DNA of 32,112 nt from Actinotignum schaalii (GCF_028864145.1 NZ_JARBHJ010000032.1:1-32112), one strand, 5' to 3'; positions 1-9,571 are shown, counted from the stretch's first letter. The notes: a model not told the origin generated them from the sequence alone. Made by a program: numbers and translations.

Positions 1-1197
<1,197 letters not shown>

Positions 1198-1226
1198 CCC
1201 GCGCCCCTTGAGAGCGGGTAGCCCGT

Positions 1227-2651
1227 TTAGAGCGTGTAGTACAGCTCGAATTCGTAAGGGTGCGGGCGGGCGCGCAGGGGCGTGACTTCCGCATCCATCT
1301 TGTACTTAATCCAGGTGGCGATGAAATCCTCCGTAAAGACATCCCCTTCGAGAAGGAAATCGTGATCGGCTTCCAGCTCGGCCAAAGCCTCATCGAGGGA
1401 GGCGGGGATCGTCTCGATATCCGCGTATTCTTCCGGAGGTAGCTCGTAAATATCCTTGTCGATGGGGGCGGGCGGTTCGATCCGGTTACGGATGCCGTCC
1501 AGGCCCGCCATGAGCTCGGCGGAGAAAGCCAGATAGGGATTAGCGGTGGGATCGGGAACCCGGAATTCAATACGCTTGGAGGCCGGAGAATTTCCGCTGA
1601 GCGGAATCCGGATCGCGGCTGAGCGGTTGCGCGCCGAATAGACCAAATTAATGGGAGCTTCGAAACCGGGAACCAGGCGCCGGTACGAGTTCACGGAGGG
1701 GTTGGTGAAGGCCGCGAGTGCCTTCCCGTGCGCCAGCAGGCCGCCCACGTACCAGCGGGCCAGGTCCGAAAGCTGGCCGTAGCCGCGCGGATCATGGAAA
1801 AGCGGCTGGCCATCCTTCCAGAGCGACATATGGCAGTGCATCCCCGAGCCGGCTGAATCAAAAAGCGGCTTGGGCATGAATGTGGCAGTTTTCCCGCATT
1901 CATCGGCGGCCCGGCGAATCACGTACTTGAATTTCATGAGGTCATCTGCCGCGGCGCGCAGGGAATTGAAACGGTAGTTAATTTCCTGCTGGCCGCCCGC
2001 ACCCACTTCGTGATGGGCGCGTTCCACATCCAGGCCCACCTGCGCCAAATATTGGCACATGACATCGCGTACATCCTCATTGGCATCCACCGGTGCCACC
2101 GGGAAATAACCCTGCTGGTGCGGAATCTTGTAGCCGGTATTCCCGCCCGGCTCCGGCCGGCTCGAATTCCACGATCCCTCATTGGAATCGATGACGTACA
2201 TAGAATGATTGACCGCGGTGTCATAGCGTACGTCGTCGAATAAATAAAACTCTGCTTCCGCACCCACTGAAATCGTGTCCGCAATTCCCGTGGAACGCAG
2301 GTAGGCTTCGGCACGTTCGGCAACATTGCGCGGATCGCGCGCAAAGGGCTCATCCGTATAGGGATCCACCACGTTGAAATTCATGATGAGGGTGGGCTCC
2401 GCGCGGAAAGGATCCACGAAAGCGGTGGACACATCCGGGAGCAGTTTCATATCCGATTCGTGAATCGAGGTGAATCCGCGGATAGAGGAGCCATCAAACA
2501 TGTAGCCCTCGTTCATTTTTTCCGCGGTTGCCTGGGTGGCGGGCACCGTGAAATGTTGCATAACGCCGGGCAGGTCGCAAAAACGAATATCGAGGAACTG
2601 GATTTCGTGCTCCGCGATAAACTCGGCAGCTTCGGCGACACTTGTGAACAT
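1227..2651 (-). CDS. glnA: Glutamine synthetase type I
   Basis: Makes glutamine from glutamate, ammonia and ATP as a cytoplasmic dodecamer. At 474 residues it has the normal GSI length. Family landmarks are visible in order: the N-terminal beta-grasp ([15 protein letters not shown]), [10 protein letters not shown] near residue 50, the metal/substrate segment [68 protein letters not shown] in pieces, and the C-terminal adenylylation loop DIYELPPEE with the modifiable tyrosine at about residue 402. That tyrosine makes it an adenylylated GSI-beta enzyme, consistent with glnE next door. The start is well supported: GGGAGGAG lies just upstream of the ATG. DUF4191 precedes it on the same strand 173 nt away, as beside mycobacterial glnA1. 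Confidence 0.97.
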   Translation of the reverse strand: MFTSVAEAAEFIAEHEIQFLDIRFCDLPGVMQHFTVPATQATAEKMNEGYMFDGSSIRGFTSIHESDMKLLPDVSTAFVDPFRAEPTLIMNFNVVDPYTDEPFARDPRNVAERAEAYLRSTGIADTISVGAEAEFYLFDDVRYDTAVNHSMYVIDSNEGSWNSSRPEPGGNTGYKIPHQQGYFPVAPVDANEDVRDVMCQYLAQVGLDVERAHHEVGAGGQQEINYRFNSLRAAADDLMKFKYVIRRAADECGKTATFMPKPLFDSAGSGMHCHMSLWKDGQPLFHDPRGYGQLSDLARWYVGGLLAHGKALAAFTNPSVNSYRRLVPGFEAPINLVYSARNRSAAIRIPLSGNSPASKRIEFRVPDPTANPYLAFSAELMAGLDGIRNRIEPPAPIDKDIYELPPEEYADIETIPASLDEALAELEADHDFLLEGDVFTEDFIATWIKYKMDAEVTPLRARPHPYEFELYYTL

Positions 2652-2703
2652 GGTGGACTCCTCCCGGCGCGCGGCTCGGCTAGCGGTGCGGTTTACCCCA
2701 TGT

Positions 2704-2732
2704 ATTTTAGCGCGCTACGCCCTGCTCAAAAA
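2704..2732 (-). promoter_or_regulatory. Candidate glnA promoter with palindrome
   Basis: Read on the minus strand there is TAAAAT (2709-2704), about 50 nt before the glnA start, and a poor -35 candidate TTTTTG (2732-2727) at 17-nt spacing. The perfect 10-bp palindrome TAGCGCGCTA (2708-2717) overlaps the -10 and spacer and could be an operator. No GlnR-type box was recognised. By eye only. Confidence 0.35.
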
Positions 2733-2824
2733 CCTGCGGACACGCCTCCGCCCGGCGGAACTCGTGTGGAATTCCCCGGGCGGATAGCGAAAATTGCGTT
2801 GAATATGTACGACGGCGGCGCGGC

Positions 2825-3526
2825 CTACTGGCCGCCCAGGGCCCGCCGATTAGCGCGAATATTAGTGGGATCAATGCCCTTGGGGATATTGAGCGCCTTA
2901 TTCCCCAATGCGTCGAGGCGCTGGGACAGGGCCGAAACTTCCTGGGCGGAAATTTCCTTCTTAAGCTTCTTAATAGCCCGCTCGAGCTTGGCGAGCGGAA
3001 CCTGGCCTTCGCCATTACCCATGAAAATAGCGTGCACCGGGGCATTCGGTGCTACCCGGCGAATAGCGCGGCGCTCATCATCAATGAGCTTGCGGGTGCG
3101 TGAGATAGGGCCTTCGGCGACGAGAACCACGCCGGGCCGCCCGATGAGCCGGAAAACGAAATCTTGGTGGCGCGCGTTGAAACGTACCGGTTCGGTTTGC
3201 TTGACCCACGAGCCGCGCAACGAATCGAGAATCGCGGAGGTTGCCCCCGGCATGCCATCTAGCTGCGCGTAGCTGGCCGACCGCACCGCCCGGGTGAGAA
3301 GCAGCATGGGGAGCAGGAGCATGAGGAGAATACCGAAAACGGTCCACGCGATCCAGCTCTTCGTAAGGAAGCCGAGGAGAATGCCGATCCCCAGGCCCGC
3401 GAGCCCGGCCAGGGCAAGCCACCAGCCTAGATGCCGGTAGGTACGCTTCGCGATGGTGAATGCGTCACGCAGAGTCTTGAAAAAGCCCGGCTTCTTCTTC
3501 GCGCCCTTGTTCTTATCCTGTGCCAT
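2825..3526 (-). CDS. DUF4191 family membrane protein
   Basis: A 233-residue conserved actinobacterial protein of unknown function. It has a basic Lys-rich N-terminus (residues 1-31) and two hydrophobic segments at about 34-54 and 57-77. A soluble, probably cytoplasmic, C-terminal domain follows, with motifs such as AQLDGMPGA, GRPGVVLVAEG and RAIRRVAP that match DUF4191 (for example Rv2219 of M. tuberculosis). The start is supported by AAGGA seven nucleotides upstream of the ATG. It lies directly upstream of glnA on the same strand, as in mycobacteria, where lipA and lipB come next; here those genes are absent and the next gene is an unrelated hypothetical on the other strand. Family assignment is confident; no role is claimed. 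Confidence 0.88.
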   Translation of the reverse strand: MAQDKNKGAKKKPGFFKTLRDAFTIAKRTYRHLGWWLALAGLAGLGIGILLGFLTKSWIAWTVFGILLMLLLPMLLLTRAVRSASYAQLDGMPGATSAILDSLRGSWVKQTEPVRFNARHQDFVFRLIGRPGVVLVAEGPISRTRKLIDDERRAIRRVAPNAPVHAIFMGNGEGQVPLAKLERAIKKLKKEISAQEVSALSQRLDALGNKALNIPKGIDPTNIRANRRALGGQ

Positions 3527-3730
3527 CTGATTCCTTTTAAATCCTTCTCGATAGTCCCCGTCGATTCTAGACGATAGCGCCGGCTTTGTTGAGCACCGGG
3601 CCCAATCTCACGCCTGTGGGCAGCTTGAGGAGCGCCGCTGACCCGTGCGACTTGTGGAAAACGACGCCGCGGCAAGCTCGCCTGTGGATGGTCCCTGGAC
3701 GGGATGGGGCGGTGGTGGTGAACTGTCCCT

Positions 3731-4246
3731 ATGTCCGGGGAAGGGAAGACGAAGCCGGTGGCTCTCCTGGTGCGATTATGCGTTTTCGGGATGGTCGCGG
3801 GCATACTCGCGGGAATGGTTCTCGGTGCTCTTGTTCCCGGTATGAAGGAGGCGCGCACCGGCCCGCAGCAGGCGGCCAATGCGGAGCTTCGCGGCGGTCG
3901 GGAGCCGGAAGCGCTGGCGGTGGCCCGCCAGCTGGTAGCGGCTCGCGATGCTGCACTCACTGCTGGTGATACCGCTTCTTTGAGTAGCTTGAGCGTTCCG
4001 GAGGGCGCCGCGGCGGCAGTAGATGCACAGTTGCGCAGCGCATTGGAAACCTCTCCGATTGCGAAGGTGGAAACCGAGGTGCGGAAAGCGGCGTGGGTGG
4101 GGGAGGATCTCCTTGAGGTCATCACCGTGCAGCGGCGCCTCGTGCTTGCCAACGGGGAAACTGTCGGGCCGCAACCGGAGCGGTGTGCGCGGTGGCAGCT
4201 GAGTCCACAGCCGTGGCGGATTGTGGCGGTTCACCCGTGTTTGTAA
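3731..4246 (+). CDS. Hypothetical membrane-anchored or secreted protein
   Basis: A 171-residue protein I do not recognise. Residues 8-38 (from KPVALLVRL to ALVPGM) form a hydrophobic segment after a short Lys-containing N-terminus, so it is probably a signal anchor with the rest outside the cell. The soluble part is Ala/Glu-rich, starts with a likely helix (about residues 42-85) and ends in a segment with ITVQRRLV and RWQLSPQPWRIVAVHPCL. That ending resembles the small alpha+beta folds of secreted actinobacterial lipoprotein-like proteins, but this is only an impression. ATG 3731 is the first possible start after an in-frame stop at 3719; no clear ribosome binding site is present. GC content and codon use look normal for the window. 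It may be real but poorly conserved. Confidence 0.6.
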   Translation: MSGEGKTKPVALLVRLCVFGMVAGILAGMVLGALVPGMKEARTGPQQAANAELRGGREPEALAVARQLVAARDAALTAGDTASLSSLSVPEGAAAAVDAQLRSALETSPIAKVETEVRKAAWVGEDLLEVITVQRRLVLANGETVGPQPERCARWQLSPQPWRIVAVHPCL

Positions 4247-4373
4247 GCGGGCCGCCTGTGTTTATCACCGCCGAGACAATTGACCGGTTACTAACATCAC
4301 CAGGCGTGTTCGTAAGATTAAACGACACCCCAAGTACAGGCTTAGCAACAACAGGTTTGCGGTAGCGATACCG

Positions 4374-4413
4374 GGGCGGGTTAGTCGCATCCAGGGCGGG
4401 TTAGTCGCATCCA
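4374..4413. repeat. 20-bp tandem duplication
   Basis: GGGCGGGTTAGTCGCATCCA occurs twice head to tail (4374-4393 and 4394-4413). A degenerate start of a third copy (GGGCCGG) follows at 4414. Confidence 0.95.
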
Positions 4414-4560
4414 GGGCCGGTGCGTTGTGGAGTGTTAGGGACGCAGAATGTAGGTCACGGATATAGAACCGCAGAAAAAACTGTTACCCACGTGCATACT
4501 GTTAGCTGGCCCTGCCGTGGTCACTCGCTCGACATGGGCAAGCGTGGACGATGCGAGCGG

Positions 4561-4770
4561 TAATACCCATAAATAGCAACGCGCCAACAGTGAAGCCCCC
4601 AGGATGCGCCCTCCCGGCAGGAGGCCCCCACAAAAAGCAACCTCACGACAGTGGGCCCCATAAAAAGCAACATCTCGACGGGCAGCTCTTCAGAATGCAA
4701 CCCCACGACAGTGGGTCCCACAGGATGCAACCCCACGACAGTGCGCCCCACAAAAAGCAACCCCACGACA
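4561..4770. repeat. Degenerate 30-bp tandem array with hairpin cores (about seven units)
   Basis: Five clear units begin at 4621, 4651, 4681, 4711 and 4741. Two more diverged, one-base-shifted units precede them. The core is GCAACCCCACGACAGTGGG followed by CCCCACAAAAA or a variant. CCCAC-GACA-GTGGG is a perfect stem-loop, and the next unit's CCCAC can pair with the same GTGGG, so alternative hairpins are possible. Because 30 is divisible by three, both strands stay open: plus encodes PHKKQPHDSG-like and minus GLLFVGPTVV-like decapeptide repeats. Coding is not claimed. It is not a CRISPR array, since no part of the unit is a unique spacer. Confidence 0.85.
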
Positions 4771-4908
4771 TCAAAACAATTTCTTAATGTAGCTGCCGTT
4801 GCATTTTGATTTCGGGCAAACGCGGCTGCCTTCCCGCGAGAGTCTCATGGGTTTCACGAACTTCAATAGTCACACCGGCCTCTGGGGAGGGGGCTCTGTT
4901 TTCATAAC

Positions 4909-4939
4909 TGTACTGCGCTTGTCGTACATGCGCAGTACA
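4909..4939. repeat. Perfect 10-bp inverted repeat, 11-nt loop
   Basis: TGTACTGCGC (4909-4918) is mirrored by GCGCAGTACA (4930-4939). No T run follows on either strand, so an operator or a structured RNA element is more likely than a terminator. No adjacent gene explains it. Confidence 0.7.
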
Positions 4940-4980
4940 TCCCGGGAAAACACCCCCTCCCCGCCGGCGCGGCAGGCGGT

Positions 4981-5029
4981 GGGCGGCGAGGCAAGGCAGC
5001 AGGCGGCGCGGCGGGCGGCGAGGCAAGGC
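4981..5029. repeat. 17-bp exact direct repeat in a GC-rich stretch
   Basis: GGGCGGCGAGGCAAGGC occurs at 4981-4997 and again at 5013-5029. Similar GGCGGCG-type sequence lies between and around the copies. Likely slippage-prone non-coding DNA. Confidence 0.9.
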
Positions 5030-5266
5030 GGTGGGTGGCACAGGCCCCAATCAGCGTTTCAGCGCGGTGATACAGCGCAATGCTCAGGCGCGGTGGTCCG
5101 GTGCAGTGCTCCAGATTCGCGGGTCAGCCAGGCAGCCCGGCTAGGTAAAGTGCGAGTGCGGGACATCGCCTCCCACAGGATGCGCGTAAAGGACACGAAA
5201 CCATCCCGAAAGGGTGCTCTCCCTCGGACTTTGTTTCCGGGCACGGTTCGTGCAGCTCCGACTGTC

Positions 5267-5296
5267 TATTAACCCTATTAACCCGTCTATTAACCC
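5267..5296. repeat. Three copies of TATTAACCC
   Basis: Copies lie at 5267-5275, 5276-5284 and 5288-5296, immediately next to the hairpin at 5301-5348. Confidence 0.9.
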
Positions 5297-5300
5297 GAAA

Positions 5301-5348
5301 GCTCCCCGGTTCCGATAATGCCCATGAGCACTATCGAAACCGGGGAGC
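5301..5348 (-). terminator. Strong hairpin downstream of sucB, likely terminator
   Basis: Two 17-nt arms (5301-5317 and 5332-5348) pair at 16 of 17 positions around a 14-nt loop. It lies 90 nt past the sucB stop on the minus strand, and TTTCGGG follows the stem on that strand. The tail is not a classical T run, but stem strength and position fit the end of the lpd-sucB transcript. Confidence 0.65.
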
Positions 5349-5437
5349 ATCTTCACGCGCGGTCACGCGTGCGGCCGAGGTTGTGTTAGTAAGCTACTTT
5401 GCTACCCAGGTGCTGAGTAGCCCACTAACCGAGTTCC

Positions 5438-7210
5438 TTAGAACGCACCCTCGAAATCGGCTTCTTCCAGGCGAGCCTTGAACTCCTTGAGGAAGCGGCC
5501 CGCATCTGCACCGTCGACCAAACGGTGATCGTACGTGATGGCGGGGTAGAGGTAGGAACGAATACCGATGGATTCGTTGCCGTCCGCATCCTTGACGATG
5601 CCAGGTTCGCGCATAATCGCACCGATCCCCAGAATGGCTACCTCCGGCTGGTTGATGACCGGGGTGTCAAACATGACGCCGTTAGAGCCGGTATTCGTAA
5701 TGGTGAAGGTACCGCCGGTGAGGTCATCAACCGCGGCTTCGCCATTGCGTACCTTGGCGGCACCGGTGTTAATGGCGCGTGCCAGGCCCGCGATATTGAG
5801 ATCACCGGCGTTCTTGATCACCGGGACGAACAGGCCCTTGGGGGTATCCACCGCGATGCCGATGTTCTCGTAATCGAAGTACTCCACTTCGTTGTCCTTG
5901 ATGGTGGCGTTGAGCTTCGGGTGGTTCTTCAGGGTATCGACAGCAGCCTTGACGAAGAAGGGTAGGTAGGTCAGCTTGGTGCCTTCACGTTCTGCGAAAG
6001 CAGCCTTATTGGCTTCCCGAAGCTTGACGATCTTCGTGACATCCACCTTGATAACGGTGGTCAGCTGCGCCGAAATCTGGAGGGATTCCACCATGCGCTT
6101 GGCGATGGTCTGGCGCAGGCGCGTCATCTTCGCGGTGGTACCACGCAGCTGAGCCGCCTCAGCGGAAGGCGCGCTCGGCGTGGCCTTCTTTGCCGGGGCG
6201 GGGGCCGCAGCTGCGGCCGGGGCCGGCTGAGAAGCGGCAGCCTGGGCACGCGCGGCTTCTTCCGCGGCCTTCTGTGCGGCAGCGGCTGCCTCTTCCACAT
6301 CCTGGCGGCGAATACGCCCACCCACGCCGGAGCCCTTGACCGCGGAGAGATCCACGTTCAAGTCCTTGGCCAGCTTCCGCACGATCGGGGTGATATAAGC
6401 ATCGGGTTCGGAGAATCCGGTACCGGCAGCAGCCGAATCCAGATCCGGCGTATGCGCCTGGTTTTCCTGCTGGGCAGGGGTGCCGTGCTGCGGGGTACCG
6501 GAAGCCGGTTCTTGGACCGCTGCCACACCGGCCGGTGCTTCAGCCGGGGCCGCGCCGGCGGCGGGAGCCGCGGGAGCGGGCGCGGCTGCGCCGTCGCCGA
6601 TATAAGCGATCACGGTACCCACCGCAACCGTTTCATCTTCCTGGACCACAATCTTCTGAATGGTGCCAGCGGCCGGGGCCGGAACTTCCGAATCGACCTT
6701 ATCGGTGGAGACTTCCACGATGGGCTGGCCGGCTTCGACTTCCTCACCTTCGGCCACCAGCCACGAGGTGACGGTTCCTTCACTAACCGATTCACCCAGG
6801 GCCGGCATTTTCACTTCCACACCGGTGGTAGCCGAGCCGCCCTGCTGCGGGGCGGGAGCTGCTGGTGCAGGAGCGCTCGGAGCGGGGGCCGGTGCCGCCG
6901 GAGCAGCAGCCGGGGCCGCTTCTTCCGCGTGGGCCGCGTTGCTGGCGGGAGCCGCCGGAGCAGCCACGCCGGAGCCATCACCGATATAGGCGAGGATGGC
7001 ACCTACTTCAACTTCTTCGTCTTCCTGGACGAGGATCTGTTCGATAACACCTTCCGCGGGAGAGGGAACTTCCGAATCGACCTTGTCTGTGGACACTTCG
7101 ACAATCGGCTCATCGAGCGACACGGTATCGCCCACCTGCTTGAGCCAGGCGGTCACGGTACCGGTGGTGACGGATTCGCCCAGGGCGGGCATCTTCAACG
7201 GTTCAGACAT
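5438..7210 (-). CDS. sucB: 2-oxoacid dehydrogenase E2 (dihydrolipoamide acyltransferase, SucB/DlaT type)
   Basis: E2 core subunit of a 2-oxoglutarate or pyruvate dehydrogenase complex; it moves the acyl group from lipoate to CoA. The 590 residues show two lipoyl domains (about 2-79 and 131-207) with lipoylated lysines in VSTDKVDSE at K43 and K171. Ala/Pro-rich linkers join them to a peripheral subunit binding domain (ITPIVRKLAKDLNVDLSAVKGSGVGGRIRRQDVEEA in pieces). The catalytic domain ends with DHRLVDG (catalytic His about 562, Asp about 566). Two lipoyl domains match actinobacterial SucB/DlaT, which can serve both complexes. The start has GGGAG upstream of the ATG. It follows lpd by 18 nt on the same strand, so one operon is likely. 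The lipoate-attachment genes expected nearby in mycobacteria are absent here. Confidence 0.95.
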   Translation of the reverse strand: MSEPLKMPALGESVTTGTVTAWLKQVGDTVSLDEPIVEVSTDKVDSEVPSPAEGVIEQILVQEDEEVEVGAILAYIGDGSGVAAPAAPASNAAHAEEAAPAAAPAAPAPAPSAPAPAAPAPQQGGSATTGVEVKMPALGESVSEGTVTSWLVAEGEEVEAGQPIVEVSTDKVDSEVPAPAAGTIQKIVVQEDETVAVGTVIAYIGDGAAAPAPAAPAAGAAPAEAPAGVAAVQEPASGTPQHGTPAQQENQAHTPDLDSAAAGTGFSEPDAYITPIVRKLAKDLNVDLSAVKGSGVGGRIRRQDVEEAAAAAQKAAEEAARAQAAASQPAPAAAAAPAPAKKATPSAPSAEAAQLRGTTAKMTRLRQTIAKRMVESLQISAQLTTVIKVDVTKIVKLREANKAAFAEREGTKLTYLPFFVKAAVDTLKNHPKLNATIKDNEVEYFDYENIGIAVDTPKGLFVPVIKNAGDLNIAGLARAINTGAAKVRNGEAAVDDLTGGTFTITNTGSNGVMFDTPVINQPEVAILGIGAIMREPGIVKDADGNESIGIRSYLYPAITYDHRLVDGADAGRFLKEFKARLEEADFEGAF

Positions 7211-7228
7211 AGAGTTTTCTCCCTCGAT

Positions 7229-8602
7229 TTAGTGGTTGTGGAGCGGCTTGCCCGCGAGGACCAGTGCCGCTTCGCCGATTGCTTCGTTCTGGGTGGGGTG
7301 GGCGTGGATAAGACCATCGAAGTCCTGCGCGTAAGCTTCCCAGGCCACCATGAGTTCACCTTCACCGATCTGTTCGGACATACGTGCCCCGATGGCGTGG
7401 AAGCCCACGATGGGGCCGTCCTTGACCGCGACCAGCTTAACGAAACCGGCCGCACCCAGCATCTGGGACTTGCCATTACCGGTGAGGTTGAAGGTGGCGG
7501 TGGTGATATTTTCCTTGCCGTATTGTTCCTCGGCCTTGTCCTGATTGAGGCCGACCGAGGCGATTTCCGGGGTGCAGAAAGTCACGCGCGGAATCTTCGT
7601 TTCGTCAATCACCTTGGGGTTGAGACCCGCAATATCTTCCGCAACGAAAATACCCTGGAGGAAACCGCGGTGTGCCAGCTGGAGGCCGGGCACAATATCG
7701 CCCACCGCGTAGACTCCATCAATGTTGGTGCGCAGCCGCTCATCAGTGAGGACGAAACCACGATCCATCTTTACCCCGACTTCTTCGTAGCCGAGGTTCG
7801 CGGTGGCCGGACCGCGCCCGATAGCGATGAGTAGATAATCCGCCTCGAATTCCTTGCCGTCCTGGGTGAAAACCTTGACGGAATGATCGGTCTGTTCGAG
7901 GTGATCAAACATGGTTCCGGTGGCGAATTTAATTCCGCGCTTGCGGAACTGGCGTTCCAGATTCTTGGAAACTTCCGGATCCTCATTGGGGACCAGGTGC
8001 GGCAGGCCCTCAATAATCTGGACTTCTGCCCCGTAGGAGCGCCACGCGGAGGCGAATTCCACCCCGATGACTCCGCCGCCCAGCACGATCACAGATCCGG
8101 GGGCTTCACCCAGCTCCAGTGCTTCGGTGGAGGTGAGCACACGGCCGGTGATCTCCTGGCCGATGGTCTTCGAATAGGAGCCGGAGGCAAGCACCACGTG
8201 CTTGCCGCGGTAGTGCACGCCATCAACGGCGATGGTGTCTTTCGCAACAAGCCTGCCCCAGCCCTGCACAATCTCAACTCCGCGCGAGGAGACCAGGCCG
8301 GTCAAGCCCTTGAACATCTTTTCGATAACGCCATTCTTGTAAGCCTGCAAGGTAGGCATATCGATGCCCTCAAAAGAGCCCTTCACACCGATGGAGGGGC
8401 CTTCGCGCATTTCATCGGCAACATCAGCGGCGTGCAGCAGTGCTTTGGTGGGGATGCACCCGCGGTGCAAACAGGTACCGCCGAGTTTGTCAGCCTCAAT
8501 GAGAGCAACGGTCAGGCCCAGCTGACCGGCACGAAGCGCGGCCGCGTAGCCGCCGCTGCCGCCACCGAGGATGACGACGTCGTACTCTTTCGTTTCTGCC
8601 AC
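7229..8602 (-). CDS. lpd: Dihydrolipoamide dehydrogenase (E3)
   Basis: FAD flavoprotein that reoxidises dihydrolipoamide with NAD+ for the 2-oxoacid dehydrogenase complexes. From the GTG at 8602 it is 457 residues. Visible are the FAD-binding GGGSGG at about 13-18, the redox disulfide GGTCLHRGC (C44, C49), the NAD-binding GGGVIGVEFA, the second FAD motif YAVGDI, and the C-terminal catalytic His-Glu pair in AHPTQNEAIGE (H about 435, E about 440). An ATG further upstream at 8644 would add 14 residues absent from the family. I chose the GTG because AAGGGA sits at normal spacing and the protein then begins AETKEYDVVILG, as usual. First gene of the operon with sucB; divergent from the small gene at 8728. 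Confidence 0.95.
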   Translation of the reverse strand: MAETKEYDVVILGGGSGGYAAALRAGQLGLTVALIEADKLGGTCLHRGCIPTKALLHAADVADEMREGPSIGVKGSFEGIDMPTLQAYKNGVIEKMFKGLTGLVSSRGVEIVQGWGRLVAKDTIAVDGVHYRGKHVVLASGSYSKTIGQEITGRVLTSTEALELGEAPGSVIVLGGGVIGVEFASAWRSYGAEVQIIEGLPHLVPNEDPEVSKNLERQFRKRGIKFATGTMFDHLEQTDHSVKVFTQDGKEFEADYLLIAIGRGPATANLGYEEVGVKMDRGFVLTDERLRTNIDGVYAVGDIVPGLQLAHRGFLQGIFVAEDIAGLNPKVIDETKIPRVTFCTPEIASVGLNQDKAEEQYGKENITTATFNLTGNGKSQMLGAAGFVKLVAVKDGPIVGFHAIGARMSEQIGEGELMVAWEAYAQDFDGLIHAHPTQNEAIGEAALVLAGKPLHNH

Positions 8603-8715
8603 AGGATTTCCCTTCGCAATACAACATTTTGGAATGCGGTACAAGAGCCGCTATACCTATATTCTGCCATGCCGAGGTGTTATCTGGAACGCATCACGCT
8701 CCCAGCGAGGGTCGC

Positions 8716-8721
8716 TAAAAT
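8716..8721 (+). promoter_or_regulatory. -10 hexamer TAAAAT, leaderless start candidate
   Basis: TAAAAT ends 6 nt before ATG 8728 and no Shine-Dalgarno is present, so transcription would begin at or next to the start codon. Confidence 0.55.
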
Positions 8722-8727
8722 CACCGT

Positions 8728-9042
8728 ATGGGTCTTTTTTCGCGTCGCTCCCGTTCCCGTGCTGCTCACGGCGGTGTTCGCCGTTCGACGACGGCGAAAC
8801 ACTTCGCCGATTTCATCGAGACTCGCGCGGGGGTGGAAGCCTATTTTGAGGTGGAAACTCCGCGTGAGCCAGCAGCTCTTCTTCTCGTTGCTCGCACGGG
8901 GGAGTGGACCCGCCGGCGGGTGCCCGATCTGGCGGCAGGAGCGCAACTTGCTCGGGAACTGGGCATACCTTTCTACGAAATTAACCGCACCGGCTACCCC
9001 GAGTCGGTACGTCGTTGGAATGCGGAGCACCGGCGCGCTTAA
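8728..9042 (+). CDS. Conserved hypothetical protein, 104 aa
   Basis: A small soluble protein with a very basic N-terminus (several Arg in residues 5-20). A compact alpha/beta region follows, with motifs such as AAHGGVRR, HFADFIETRAGVEAYFE, LLLVARTGEWTRRRVPD and LGIPFYEINRTGYPESVRRWN. I believe the last motif is conserved among actinobacterial homologues but cannot name a family. No catalytic or metal site stands out. It is transcribed away from lpd, and its stop lies just before the next gene on the same strand. The ATG is preceded by a -10-like hexamer rather than a ribosome binding site. Confidence 0.75.
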   Translation: MGLFSRRSRSRAAHGGVRRSTTAKHFADFIETRAGVEAYFEVETPREPAALLLVARTGEWTRRRVPDLAAGAQLARELGIPFYEINRTGYPESVRRWNAEHRRA

Positions 9043-9123
9043 AGGTTTATGATGGTACGTCGTCTCCGCGGTCGATCCCGCGAAGGAGACGCACAGCCAG
9101 TGCAGGATTCTGGGAGGAGCCAG

Positions 9124-9549
9124 GTGACTAGTGAAATGATTCGAGACGAGAGGCGCACCGCCGTGGGCTGGCCTCTCTTCCTCCTCATTGCGCTGAGCCT
9201 GGGGGCCGCTATTTTCGTGTGGCGTGCCATCGTCGCGGGCACCGAAGATTTTCAACTGGGCTATCCCGGGCGCATGGCTACCACGCTGGTTGCAGCGCTC
9301 GTCTGGGTGCTTGCCTGCGCTGGCTCACTCCACAACGGGCGGCGGATGCGCTGGGTGGCCACCACTTGCTGGAGTGCCAATATTGTGATGGCCGTGGTGG
9401 GCGTGGTGATTCCTGATCTTTTCCACCAGGTGAGCCCCTGGTACCAGGCCGGAGCCACCTATTATTACCTTCCTACCCTCGGGGCCATTGCCGGGCTGGC
9501 CTGGATCATGTGGTCGCGGCCAGCCAGCATCGCCCAGCGCAATCTTTAG
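9124..9549 (+). CDS. Conserved four-helix membrane protein, unknown function
   Basis: A 141-residue integral membrane protein with four hydrophobic segments, roughly residues 16-35, 50-68, 77-96 and 112-129. Short charged loops separate them (for example HNGRRMRW). The open frame begins at 9049, but I place the start at GTG 9124, because GGAGGA (9113-9118) stands five nucleotides upstream while the 9049 ATG has no good site and would add a hydrophilic tail. It follows the 104-aa gene on the same strand and may be cotranscribed. I recognise no domain. The stop codon lies within a short direct repeat. Confidence 0.72.
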   Translation: MTSEMIRDERRTAVGWPLFLLIALSLGAAIFVWRAIVAGTEDFQLGYPGRMATTLVAALVWVLACAGSLHNGRRMRWVATTCWSANIVMAVVGVVIPDLFHQVSPWYQAGATYYYLPTLGAIAGLAWIMWSRPASIAQRNL

Positions 9550-9571
9550 AGCTTTCGTTGCAATCTTTAGA
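9539..9571. repeat. 12-bp direct repeat spanning a stop codon
   Basis: GCAATCTTTAGA occurs at 9539-9550 and 9560-9571, a 21-bp spacing. The first copy contains the last codons and the TAG stop of the upstream membrane protein gene. Confidence 0.9.

Larger units (their letters stand above)
4247..5437. other. 1.2-kb repeat-rich region without a convincing gene
   Basis: No open frame here has recognisable protein features. The longest (4799-5272, +) is Arg/Ala-rich and runs through GC-rich repeats. The region contains a 20-bp tandem duplication, a 30-bp periodic hairpin array, a 10-bp inverted repeat, a 17-bp direct repeat, three TATTAACCC copies and a strong terminator-like hairpin, each listed separately. 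The 13-mer TCCCACAGGATGC of the array recurs at 5171-5183. Mycobacteria have lipA and lipB at the corresponding place between the DUF4191 gene and sucB, so this may be the scar of a deletion or an insertion hot spot. Confidence 0.75.

Noticed and set aside
1198-1229. Small hairpin CGGG-TAG-CCCG between glnE and glnA
   Set aside because: Only a four-base stem; too weak to call a terminator.
4561-4770. Possible CRISPR array
   Set aside because: The 30-bp period is all repeat, with diverged copies and no unique spacers, and no cas genes are in the window.
4551-4787. 78-aa decapeptide-repeat protein, and its 81-aa counterpart on the other strand
   Set aside because: Both frames stay open simply because the repeat unit is divisible by three. 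Neither has a convincing ribosome binding site or conserved non-repeat part.
4799-5272. 157-codon frame in the repeat region
   Set aside because: Arg/Ala-rich, crosses direct and inverted repeats, no family features.
6452-7834. 460-codon plus-strand frame over sucB and lpd
   Set aside because: Antisense shadow of two clear genes; Gly/Arg/His-rich product without motifs.
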